Under the pieces are notes generated by a model that saw nothing but the letters and a program-made list of their open reading frames with translations, was not told where the DNA came from and did not search any database. A stretch of 64,000 nucleotides of DNA, from positions 20,509,185-20,573,184 of the forward strand of contig OZ025267.1 of assembly GCA_964019165.1 (NCBI GenBank), written 5' to 3'. Within the stretch, counting starts at the first letter, position 1; each line of letters starts with the position of its first letter. Origin of the DNA: Mastigias papua. Its lineage: Eukaryota; Cnidaria; Scyphozoa; Rhizostomeae; Mastigiidae. A program made the translations under genes and the position numbers. This document shows, in pieces, positions 38,261 to 61,300 of the stretch.

Positions 38261-39461
38261 AACCTAAAGCTCCCGGAACGTATGGTGAATAAAGTCATGA
38301 TGAGATTCTGTTGACTCCAAAGAAAACCTAAAATTTTTCGATGTGCAGTCGTTTCCTTGCTTTAAATCATCAGTCATTTCATTTGAAAACAATTTTGTCG
38401 AAAATTAGAGAGCCAAAACGCTGGCAGCAAAATTGCTTAAGCAAATTACCAAACTGTGTGGGGAATATTGTACTACTCAGGTGAAAGACTTAAGACAAAC
38501 AGTTCATTAAACAATCCACTGATAAACAGCTGTCATTGCTAACTTATCAAAAGCATTACAACTGAGAGCGATTCATAAGATCACTATCTAGACAAGCCCA
38601 CCGAGAGGGGGCATGTGGGGCAGATTGCTCTGGGCCCCAAACCTGAGATGGGCCCAGAAGCTATGAAGTGATCCAATGGTGATTTTAAAACTTCATAATT
38701 ATAACATTAGGGCCCCCATTTTTCAGTCTGCCCCTGGGCCCCATACAAGCTCTCAGCAGGCTTGCATCTAACAGTAACAAGTGTTTCTACTCACGTCTAA
38801 ATTAATTAGGAAGAGCAAACAATTGCACCCCTTTGCAGGGCACAACTCATGGCAAATAAGGAAAAAAATGCAAGTTCCCATTACTTATGTATGCAGGAGA
38901 GTTGCTTGTCCTTTCTCACTGTGACCACCTGTCCAGGTTGCACTATGAAGTATAGTAAGTACTGCTTCACAGAGACTCCAATGTAGTGTCCAAGTTAAAA
39001 AGTTTCAAACAAATGCTGGTATAACTGACTCATTTAGTACAAATTTGCAAAGGTACTATATATAAAGTACAACCAAAATCAAGACCACCAGAAAATGATC
39101 ATTCACTTATGATCTACATCCCAAAAAACCAGGCATAAGGTTCATAAATGGGCTGTTAGTCTCAAGAATGTTGCAAAAGCACATCAATGGTCATGAAAAC
39201 ACAGCTAAACTTGGTTACAACAAAGACATAAACATGTAAACTACTGGACAACTATATTCCCCTGGCATCTGGGCAATATTGTCCTCATATGGATGCATCA
39301 TATACTGAAACAAGCAAACATAGAATTAAAGAAGTGAAGGTGACCTTTCAAAAGATACAGAACTCTTCTTCAATGAAATGAGGACACAAAAACCCATTAA
39401 CTATTGAAAGCATCATCTGATTATATCATTCTGTTAGACTATCAAATTAACATGTCTACTG

Positions 39462-41660
39462 CTACACTTGAAAAGGATCATGGGTAGTACTCCTATGCTG
39501 TGCCTTGCCATCAAGAACATAATTCTGGCAGGAAAATGGGTGCCATATTTTTATCATGCAAAAGTTTACAATAAAAACCAGTATAATTCCAGCCAGTGCG
39601 TCAACGCCATAGTGATGATGAGAATAAAGAGCTGCCCATGAAATCCAGAATACGTGAAACCACGCAAATTTCTTGCCAATCCATGGTCTGTTCACACAGA
39701 TAATTGCTGGCCACGCAACATGAAGAGACGGAAATGCACCAAATTTTAAGGGTGATGCTGAATAAACACCATGGAAAAAACTCATTCCAATAAAAGCATC
39801 CAAGCGTTGGAAACCAGCTTCATTGCTACCAGATTTTACAACATGTCCATCAGGTCCATAAACAACACTATCCACGTACCATGGCGGTGCAGTTGGAAAA
39901 ATGTACTGCAGAAACAATGCGCATAAGTTGACCCATCCTGCACACCATGCAAATGTCAAAATGCTGTACCTCTTTTGCGGGTGTATTAGTAAGTATAACA
40001 AGAAAAATGCAGGAAGAGGGAAGTGGACCAAATATGGAATTGCTGCAAGACAGTCCAGAAATGGGTTTGCGATTCTTGAAAATAATCTATGTGGGTGACA
40101 GTGGAAAACAACAGACTCAATCCACGGCAAAAAGTCAATATTAGGCTTTCGAATTTGGTCCAATCCAGTCAAGGCACGGAAGAGATTATAATTTGAATAA
40201 AATATCAGGTACACAGTGTATGGTAGGAATGCTATCAATGCCTTTCTAATTGGTACTCTTTTTGTAACTTCTCTAAGTTTCTGAGGTATTGATCCAACAA
40301 TTGATTGAAACTCAACCTAAAAACAATGACATTAAATCTCCCAACTGCCAAGGCAAAGATAACACTCTTACATATGCATGTCATTGGTTTCATACACAAA
40401 CCAATTCCATAGCAAATCAGCAGGGGGTTATCAGCTCTTTTTCATATGTGCCCTAGCTCTGTTGAAATTCTACTGCAATGCCTTGCATAATTCTAGGCAA
40501 AGATCTTGCCAATACATGATCAAAAGTGGCATTCTGAAATCAAAACCTACAAATTGCAACACAAGCTGAAAGAGGGCTTGACAAAGTAATGCAAATTCTA
40601 TACTACTTGTGTAGGGGGGGGGGGGATTCTCAATTCTGTATACTTATTTCCTTATACTTTCCACATAATAATGCCAGCACATTGCATCAAGTAACAGAGT
40701 AAAGTTACTCCCACTTACCTGTTTTGCTTCAACATAGAACTCAAAAGCTTCACGAAGACTTATTGCAAACCGATTCCATGAATCAACAATCTAGGATAAA
40801 AAAGCAACAGCATTAGTTCAGGGCTTACAGCTGCATAGAAACACAGTTACAGGGCGGCAGTCACTAACTTGAATGCAAGAATGCAACACAAGTTGGCTCT
40901 GCAAAAAGGGCATTAGGAGTTCTTACGTCTCCCTGTTATAAATGTGATTTGTAATAGCCAACTCTATGTAAAATTGATAACTCCTTCTCATAAGCATAAC
41001 TTGATTTTCTCTGCCTCATGCCAAAGGGTGGTATACTCTTGCTCTAGCCTAACTGGTTCATTCTTTCAAGTAATATCATTCATGGAAAACAAAACAGGTA
41101 CTACCGAACTAAGGACTATCATATCAAGTAAGAAAAATTCATTCTATCACCCAGTTAACTACTTTATGAGGAAGATATCTTTAAACTTACTAGACCTAAT
41201 GCAGCAATACACACACACCTAACACAGCTAACAGAATCTTAAGTGTAAATGGATCAATTAAAGCATCGTGGTATGCCACTAAGTATGTAGAAATATCCGA
41301 CTAGCAACGAGAGGATTTAGCGCCAAACTACTTTCATTGGTGACTGGCAGAAAATAAAGAAAATTTCCTGATTTTCCAATACCTTGCCAAGACTTAGCAC
41401 ATAAAGAAAGGGCCTCTAACAACGAAGGCCAAGCGTAAACACAGATTCCATAATAAAAGTTATGAGTGATTCACGAAAAATCACCAGTTAAGTCGACAAT
41501 TGGCTGAATAGAACAGCAGCAGGGATGCCCAGTCAACGTTAACAAACCGCTTGGATACGAAGCAAACATCAAGTTAAAGTCTTACCCTTCCAGCTTTTCC
41601 TTCCATGTTATTTTTCTGTGCTTCCAGGTACACCTGGGACGGCAAGAATGGCAAACTCAT
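39462..41660 (-). CDS. Aur1-like inositolphosphotransferase (PAP2 superfamily), likely phosphosphingolipid synthase
   Basis: Three minus-strand exons, 41586-41660, 40719-40790 and 39462-40316, join in phase 0 to about 333 residues. The catalytic signatures are those of the Aur1/inositol-phosphorylceramide synthase branch of PAP2: QYIFPTAPPWYVD, FGAFPSLHVAWP (H248), and YSHHHYGVDALAG (His 282-284, D288). About six membrane spans are expected. Aur1 transfers phosphoinositol from phosphatidylinositol to ceramide in fungal Golgi membranes; that substrate is an inference here. The usual animal enzymes, sphingomyelin synthases, are a different subfamily. The start is the ATG at 41660. The frame remains open upstream to an acceptor at 41690, so a further coding exon is possible. 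Donor sites are GTAAG and GTAAGT. Confidence 0.88.
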
Positions 41661-41689
41661 CTTCAAATTGTCATTGAGGCAAGAAAACC

Positions 41690-44600
41690 CTGAAATATAG
41701 GAAAATTATTGAAAAGGCTGGTGTTGCTTGAATTCTGGATTCCACTTCCTTGGGGCCAGGACTAATGCAAACAAAGCGAATACAAGACAAGCGGCTCTCC
41801 GACCTACCCAGACAGTAAGCTAAACAGCGTACGTGGTATACTGGACAAATTTCGCTTCTTGCACAATGACTTGACGAGAGTTATTCAGCAAATTTCTCTA
41901 ACTCCCCTTCGCAAATCGCCACCCCATTTGACAATTGCCATTGAAAGGGCGTTTAGTAGAAATTGATGAACCTTCATCTGTTCCGTTGCACAGCGGACTT
42001 TTCATTGTTACTCGACAACGTCATTCATTCCCAGGCTCTTTTTCAAGAGCCCTGCTTGCAAAAGTTGTCTCCACCTCACTTGAATTCCGGTGGCTGGTCT
42101 TAATTGGTCCTAAACTGCATTATCAAATCGATTAAGTGCAGAAACACATGGACATAACGTTGTGTGGCCCAGTGAAAGAAAGAAAATTGTCTATGCCCAA
42201 ACTTGCCGTAAAATAAACTTTCAAAGCATTTAAAGTTTCTGACAAGGAGTTTCCTGGAAACAAGAATGAAAGTGTCAGAAGGCACCGAATGAAAGTGTCA
42301 GAAGGCACTGAGTGAAAGTGACTGGTTACAATCACAGTATTGACTGAAGATTTGTATTTCCCTGAAAGTCTTCTGACTATTATAAAAGAAACTGCAATAT
42401 GAGATAAACATGGTTAGCCCAACACCCCCAAAGTTTTAGTGGCCCTTATTGAATGCCTCCTGCTCCTGTGTGCTAAATGGCATGGAAATTCATTGACAAT
42501 GAAACCCATTGACAATGTAAGTAATTGCTGTTTTGTTCTTTCAAGTAGAAGCAGGTCTAGCATAATATCTTAATAGCATATCTTCGGCCCTTTTGCACTT
42601 GAGATAAATCAAATCAACTGCTAAGTCAGTATCAAGCAGTATACCCCAATTGCATATCTTCCCAAGTTCATCACATGAGTTCCTTGTATTTTCCTATAAT
42701 GTACGTTTAATAGCATTTAATTTTCCTTGTATCGCTCATTTGAACGTAAGGAAGGGGGCCCGTCCGGCTTATGGGCCTCGGTTCCATGGACCTGTCAGTC
42801 CTCCCTTTATCTTTATTTGAATCCTAAAGTATACTCATCGACGTAGCTTTTTGTATAGAATTTGTGATGGCTTATATTCGACTTTCAAGAAAGATTTGTC
42901 ATCCTTATCTACCATGGAGAATTCTTTTAGATAATGTTGAAATAATACAGACATTATAGATATTAACGAGCACAAAAAGGTTATGATAATTTGGCGAGTC
43001 TTCATTTTATTACGTCACACACCATTACTGACTAACCCGTAACTATAAACTTTTGGACATAACATTTCGGACCCATTCCAGGTTCCATCATCAGTATGAA
43101 AATTGAATTGCACTAAATTTAACATGACTTTTTTCACGTCGTTCTGGTTCAAAAATTCATCATAAAGCTGCGCCGTTCCAACCAGTTTGCCAATGGCAGA
43201 TACGTAAAACTGACACTAATAGATAACAATAAACATTGGAAACATTTCATACCACACTAAGGAATTACATTACACATTACACAAGTGCTAATACTTGAGA
43301 AAAGGGCTATTTGAGAAATACTACCATACTGAATGAATTTGATTACACGTTTAATTCTCTACAAAAAGTTTATAAGAAAGCAGTTATCGACTGCTCAGAA
43401 AGTTGAGAAACTTCATTGATGGATTTTTGAGACATAGAAAGTTAGTGAGTTGATACATACATGAAATCCCAATTTTTACAGAACCCATCATCTCTTCCAA
43501 GACAATTTTATTACTGAAATCATGAAAGAGCTAAGAATGTTTCAGTGCTGGGTGAAAAAGCTTTCTTACAAAAAAAGTATATTTTCGTTGCAAAACAAAT
43601 GTTTTCAATAGTTAGGTTGTAGTTTTCGCCATGAAATTATTATACCATAAAAAATGGCTAAATAACTCTGTGATTGAACTTGAATGTTATGGTTCCTATT
43701 ATCCAATGACCTACTGTATTGAGCCATGTAGAAACTGTCAAAAACCCACAAAAAGTAGACAGAGTGAATCATCAACCGCAAGGATACGTCATGCGATTAA
43801 ATGTATTCACGTCATCAAGTGAACTCTTTCCGAATTATCTTTTGGAACGTACATACCAAGTTGCGTCTTCAGTTTCGCTTGAAAGAATATTCAGGATTCC
43901 ATCGTAGAAATGAATTCCACACTCATGTCTAAACCGCTCAGAACCGGGACCTAACTAAAGCCTGGTTTCCACATCGCCGTAAGCGACGGGGACGCATCTC
44001 AGTCAACGGGGACACGACGGTGATGCATCGGAAAGGTTCTAAATCGAGACAGTGGATATGTACTTGGGGAGGGTGTGCGTTTTTACAATATGCGTATATT
44101 TTTGTTGAAAGTAGGTCGTGACGATTACACATGTTCTATTCTATTAAGAGACAAGTAGTTAAGAAACAAGAAGCTTAAATTATGCAAAAATTAAGAAACA
44201 TCGGTAGGCTGCGCTTCAACAGTAAACTTGAAAGCACTGTTTTTGGAGGAGAATCTTTTATCAAGCTAGGAAACAATACAAACAGCACCCGTCTGCCAAG
44301 TGTTTTAACTAAACATTCTATTTCTCATCTTATAGTTACAATGCCGTAGGAAATTTCACGAAATGTAGCAACATTTGAGAAACACTTAAGGCCGGCAGAC
44401 ATAATGTGTCTTACATAAAGCAAGAATGCTTAACAAAATATAAAATGTGTACAAATGATATGGAATAAGATGGACTAAGGACTAAGATGGAATAAGATGG
44501 AATAAGATTGACTAAGTCTTATCAAAGGGTTAAAACACTTAGATGAAAACTGGAATTTTAAATGTATATGCACTTATCGCCCTCGCTAGGTCTCAAAAAT

Positions 44601-44969
44601 TCAACATTGAACTTTCTCAACTTTGTAAGCGATTGAGCACTACTCATGTATAGACTACTTTCCAATAAAAGGTGTGCATGCTGGCAACCAAGCAGCTATA
44701 TTTCAACCGGCATATTTCTTGGCTCAAATATCAAAACAAGAAAATTGAAGCAAAAATGGTTATATTGAGTTACTTCATGTGACTCAGGGCAGCACTCTCA
44801 AAAGTTTACAATTCGAAAGAAAAGCATGCTTTCAGGTGAGCAATTTCTGGTGAAAATGAAACACATTCCATCGAATAACAAACATTCTACCAAAAAATAT
44901 TACTTAATAAAACAATAAAATCTAATTACATTTAATTTCATATCACAAAGAGAAACCTCCTTCTCGGGT
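41690..44969. other. Intergenic spacer between the Aur1-like and USP genes
   Basis: No gene is seen. Short tandem repeats occur at 42270-42320 (about 19-bp unit, GAATGAAAGTGTCAGAAGGCA type) and 44458-44515 (GGAATAAGAT type). Family 2 copies lie at about 43360-43590 and, inverted, 44550-44660. Confidence 0.45.
43360..43590 (+). repeat. Dispersed repeat, family 2, copy 4
   Basis: It shares 'tataagaaagcagttatcgactgctcagaaagtt', 'ggatttttgagacatagaaag' and 'actgaaatcatgaaagagct' with the other copies. A partial inverted copy follows at about 44550-44660 (GGTCTCAAAAATTCAACATT). Confidence 0.55.
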
Positions 44970-54654
<9,685 letters not shown>

Positions 54655-55571
54655 TCTCGACTGGTCTTTCCGTTGTCACTGTGAGGAATGTGAATGGCCT
54701 AACTTGGCAAGTTTGAGATCGATACTGTTTGTTGTGGTAGAATACAGCCGCAGGTCCTCACTACCTCAGATAGAACTGTGAGTCAGTCATTCATAAGACG
54801 GATATCTTTGTAAACTTTTGGTCATTTTTAGCATTAAACAGAGAATATGTTTTCCTCCCTCAGACTGCCGTGAGTCTTTTTATACTGAAAACAATCTCCT
54901 TCGCAGCACTAGAAACTGCACCGGTGAAATGCATCTATGCAAATGACTGGGTACCAGTACCCTAATTAGGGCCCTAATAAGCTTAGGACCCAAGAATATC
55001 AAAAAGTGCTCTTGTCAACTGAAATTCAAGGGCCTGCTTGCTACAACGAAGTGCCGATTGACACATGAAACTTTGACTTGTTAATTATGCTCAAACACCA
55101 GTTAAAAGAGCATTTATTAAACTGCCTTTAGCGATGTACATGCTTTTTGTTCGAAACAGGGAACTTATGGATAACAGCGCCTCCTGGCACTGAAAAGGCC
55201 TTTCTTGTATATCTCATTTGCTAAACTTCCTTTTTTCGCTACTCAATGAATTGAGTTTTGAGAAGACCACCCAAAAACGGATCATTATGAAAGCTATGAA
55301 CATCTCAATAAGATCAAGATACATCTTTTGCTAAAAAAATAAACCTTGGGCTAACCCAGAACTCTTAACCATCTAATTTGGATCCTTTCAGGAAAAATTT
55401 AGCTGGCTCTACTTTTTTTATTATATTTGCTATTTTCATAAATATACTAAGTATTCTTTACTAGCAAACCAACTATACATTGCCAAGTTTTTGAGAGGTG
55501 TGTAAGTAGCTTTATCCATTCAATGAGAAGTTTAAAAAATGTAGTAGTAGTATTAGGACAGGTCCCATATC
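54655..55571. other. 5' flank of the USP gene
   Basis: Upstream region of a minus-strand gene. No clear TATA box or other gene is seen. Confidence 0.35.
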
Positions 55572-55973
55572 ACTCTCGGGCACTTAATACAAAAGGAGTC
55601 TTAATAGTTGGGGGTGGGAACTTTTTCAAAAACTAATAGACCGGAGGTCCCCGCCGGGCGTTTATTAACAGGAGGGGGTTTTCCAGATAGGACGCCTGTC
55701 ATGCGTTAAGTAATAGAACACCGCGTTAAGTAATGTTCTATGGTCAAATAACTTACTTATAACTAAACAGAACACCCAAAACGTGAATGCAAAGGCATGT
55801 CATCTCTTTGAAAGAACAAAACTAAAAAATTTATACCGGGCATATAATTGACATAGGCCTTTGACACTTCAACTTATTAAAATTAATAAGCTGGGTGGTC
55901 TTAATAAGGTCCGGGGGTGGGAAACACCTGAAAAATTAATAAGTGTCCCCCCTTTTGTTAAGCACCCGAGAGT
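55572..55973. mobile_element. MITE with about 25-bp inverted ends
   Basis: The left end ACTCTCGGGCACTTAATACA then AAAGG is answered by CCTTTTGTTAAGCACCCGAG then AGT at the right. The interior shows a second inverted theme (GGGGGTGGGAACTTTTTC and GGGGGTGGGAAACACC, the latter in direct order). Length is 402 bp, non-coding. Confidence 0.7.
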
Positions 55974-56626
55974 ACTCTACCCCTTTCTTGTATCTGAAGC
56001 TCAAATTGAATTCAGCTCGGAGGACCACATATAAACTATGTAATCTTCTGATAAACTGTTTACTTCTCCAGTTGCATATAAGCATCGAATGCATACTAAA
56101 GGTGAGAAAATTCGCTTGCTTATTAGAGGACAAAAAGTATTATCTTATTCAGCATCAAATACACAAGCCATGACTTTATTGAGAAACAATGCATGGCTTT
56201 GTGTGAACAATGTCGAACTCTCGAAGTAAATATGAAACGAAGTTGATATGATAAAAGGAGCTTTTGAAAGGATGGAATTCATGAACAACAGTGACGGCTA
56301 AGTGTTTTTCTTAATAATGCTTTATTTACTTGCAACAAATCTTGCTAGGTGAGTGATTGGTAATCAATCTCCTGCTTCTGGTGTTGCAATATAGATGAAG
56401 TTGATCTAACATTCTTCATCGACTAGGTTAAGGCTACTTTACTTTTAAAGCAGCACGGAGCTTTTATCTACACGTCAAATAAAAGTACATAATGGCTAGA
56501 TCGTACTCAGGAAAACTCCATTTCAAGCGAGGCAACACAGCATGAGAGCCATCGCAAGAGATATCAAGCTAGGAGATGCAAACTCTCTCAATATGCCGAT
56601 TGATAAACAGTTTCTCTAGATATTAC

Positions 56627-56805
56627 CTTTTATACTGGTTTTCACACAAAGTTTGGTTGAGATGTTCTATATTCATCACTGATCTTGCTCTTCTCTTACT
56701 CTGCTCCTCCGTGAAACTTTTCTTTGTGTCGCTGACTGAGATTTCACCAAGAGGGTACCGAGTACGCATCGGCACCAACAATGTACCTATGGTCCTGCGC
56801 AGCAT
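56627..56805 (-). CDS. Possible minus-strand coding exon, unrecognised
   Basis: From the ATG at 56805, 59 codons run to a usable donor (AAAAG|GTAATA, phase 2). A possible acceptor, TTTGTAG, lies just upstream at 56819. The translation is hydrophilic and basic, beginning MLRRTIGTLLVPMRTRYPLG, and more protein-like than its opposite strand. No partner exon could be found, and I recognise no family. It may be chance. Confidence 0.25.
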
Positions 56806-58318
<1,513 letters not shown>

Positions 58319-61300
58319 ATGAATGCAATCTTCTATATGGAAATGTATACATTTGCAGGGCTGTTGATATTGTTCCTACAAGATGTGCATGAATTTGGCT
58401 TCATATCAAGAAAATCTTTAGTGCTTGGAAAAGAAATAATACTGTCGAACCGACAATTAAGTCTGGTGGTGTTACTGGATTCTCATCAAGAGAGTCCTAT
58501 ACATGATACACATAATGAATCCTCTACTGATAAGAAAGTGTTATATTCACCAAAGAACAGTCAGTCAGCTGATTTTGGTAGAGAACTCGTGGAGCGGCCT
58601 AAAAGAAACATAAGAGGTTACCCCCTCTATTCATTCAAAAGGAAAATCACAAGTAATAGAGGTAAAACATGGAAGAAATCAAGAACGCATGCACATCAAC
58701 ATGGCAGGTGGAAACATTTCTCCCCAAAAATTTTTTACAGCCGAGGTCTACAAGGTGACGTCAAAAGTGAAAGAAACAAAGAGGGAAGCTCAGCAAGTAT
58801 GTATATGATTTAACAAGAAGAAGATCATCTTGAAGGCAATTTCCTTGCTAATGTAGACTGAAAAATGAGAAGAAAAATGAACTAAGCACTAAATGCTTTT
58901 TATTCTCTAGAAATCTCAACCAAAAGACAAAATGCTGCTCCACATCCGATCAAGGGAACTGCGAAAGGTATACAAACGACTACTACTTTCCTGCTATTCG
59001 TATTTGTCTTACAAATTTAATTCTAATTACGTGCAAAGGTATTCAAATGGGCATTTTAACTTCTTGATTGTCACATAACATGCTGCATTAGTTCTACCAA
59101 GTATCAGGGATGGCACTCAAAAAGGCACTTCAGTTATATCATTCCTATTTGATTTCATTTTGTTCTGCTCTTTATCTTAATCGACCGATACTTTCATCGA
59201 AATATGTAAATGATAATTATAAATAAATAGAACAAATGGAACTTTTAGGGCCTGACTACTAAAAGTTTCCCATGGTCTGCTTGCCCCCCTTCTCCGCCCT
59301 CAACACACAACTAAGTGTTTGCCACTGCATCAAGCTTACACATATTGCGAACAGATGTATCTATAAGTTTTCACGACAAGGGCAATGTCGCAAGTGTATG
59401 ATATTAAAAAAGCTACCTATTTTCACTTCAATCTTCCATGTAGTTTCTTCGTTCCATTACTTTGAGTAGTGAACATTCTCAAACGCTTTAGCAGTAAAAT
59501 GAAGAGTTTTTTATACATCCTAGCAGATAAAAAAGGTGATGCGAAGACAGCAATGCATTTCTTGCTAATTCCCCTTCTGATTGGAGCATCTTTTGGCCTC
59601 GCTTGGGTTTGCACTAGATATGGGTAAGTCGCTTTTAAACATAAGTAATGAATTTTAGCGCTGTTGAAAATAAATCTTCAAATTAAATGAAATGACAAGA
59701 TTGAAGAAAAGAAAACTTAAACAAAATGGAAACTGATGAAAATCTTTTCTTTACTAGAGAGTCAACACTCTCCAATCATAGGCTCCGTAACATCGAAGCA
59801 GATTTGTGGCTACCAGTGAATATACCAAAGAATGGACCAAAAATGCTTTTCTTCCAGAGGGGCTAAGTTATGGAATAGCCTCTCAGTTAAGTCAAAGCAA
59901 CCACTCTCCCTTAATATTTTCAGACAAAGTATTTCGAAATTAGCTTCAATTTTTTTCTGGAAATTCTAGCAGTGTTCTACTGGTAAGATTTTTAGATGTT
60001 AGAGAGGCGGCCCTTAAATACATTACTTTATTTTGTCAGTTCATTAATTGTTATTTTATTTTATAGGAGTGTCTCTTGAAAACCAGCACTAGTGCTGAAG
60101 GGTTACCCATCCCATTAGTAAAATATGAAATATGACAATATGACAATAACCTAAAAACAGCACAAGTGACACCATATAGAACAGTAAAGTAAACACTTAG
60201 CTTACAAGTATCGCTCGTGGTGTATAGGCTGTGCAAAGTATACATACACCATGTTGGATTTTTATATCCTATAATTAATACATAAACTTACTTTCTTTAC
60301 ATATTTGTATTATATTGTACTTAACCGTCATTTCTTATAGTGGCAATTTTAATTTGTAACTAGTTAGATTCGACTATCTTGTAGCTACGCAAATACTACC
60401 TGTAAATAAAGTGTTATTATTATCATTATTCATCATTATTAGTCCATTGGTTCGCGAATGGTTAAATTCGCGAAAAAAAAGAGATGAAGGATATCTGCTA
60501 CTACCACATGAAGATGATGAAAATGACATAGAAAAGGGGAAAATGGCTAAGGTAAAGCAAGTTGTGATTGTCCAATATTTCTAATTTGTGTCATTAATAG
60601 ATAAAAGACCACGGCACTGAAAAAGATTTTGTAAATATAGTGTTTCATAATAAGCAAACCATGTCGTTTTCGTAATCTAAATGCTCTTATAAGGAACCTC
60701 GCTCAAGGCCTAGTTCTTTATGTTCCTGATTATAAGTCAGTTTTTGCCACACAACAGTACTATAAGTACCTTAATAGTTCCTTAATTTCATCTGCAAATT
60801 TAGCTCAATATAGATATTATAATCTGTAAGTGCCATGAATTGCATATTATTAGCATTCTATTAAATGTTTAACAGTGCACTCTGAAATGCTGGCAGAATT
60901 GTAGCAGAAGAGAAACATCACTATGCAGATTTCATTAAATTTATTTTTTGTCAAGTCTGAAAAACTTAAATCAAAATAATGGCAATGATGATTCATCATG
61001 TATCAATACTTTTCCAAGTAAAGCAAGGAGCAGCTCAATTGAAGAAAGATAAGGCTTAGGATTTCATCATTGATGAGTTCTATGCTTTCACATTTCTTTC
61101 AGCTGAACTGTTCCTTGTTTCGCATGGAAAATCAATCAAATAGCTTGACACATTAGACGAGCTCAAATTCATAAATCACATATCGACTCATGATATTGCT
61201 TCAATTCCGTGTTGAGCATTACGCTAAACAAAACAGTGTCAACAAGAAGAACGGACTTTAGTAAAAAAATGGCAAACATAAAAAGCAAACATAAAGTTGC

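Larger units (their letters stand above)
36635..39461. other. Intergenic region with two family 3 repeat copies
   Basis: The 3' flanks of two convergent genes. There is no gene in it. Two copies of a repeat lie at about 37030-37370 and 37855-38260. A GC-richer stretch, GGGCCCC-type words at 38600-38760, has no recognised identity. Confidence 0.45.
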
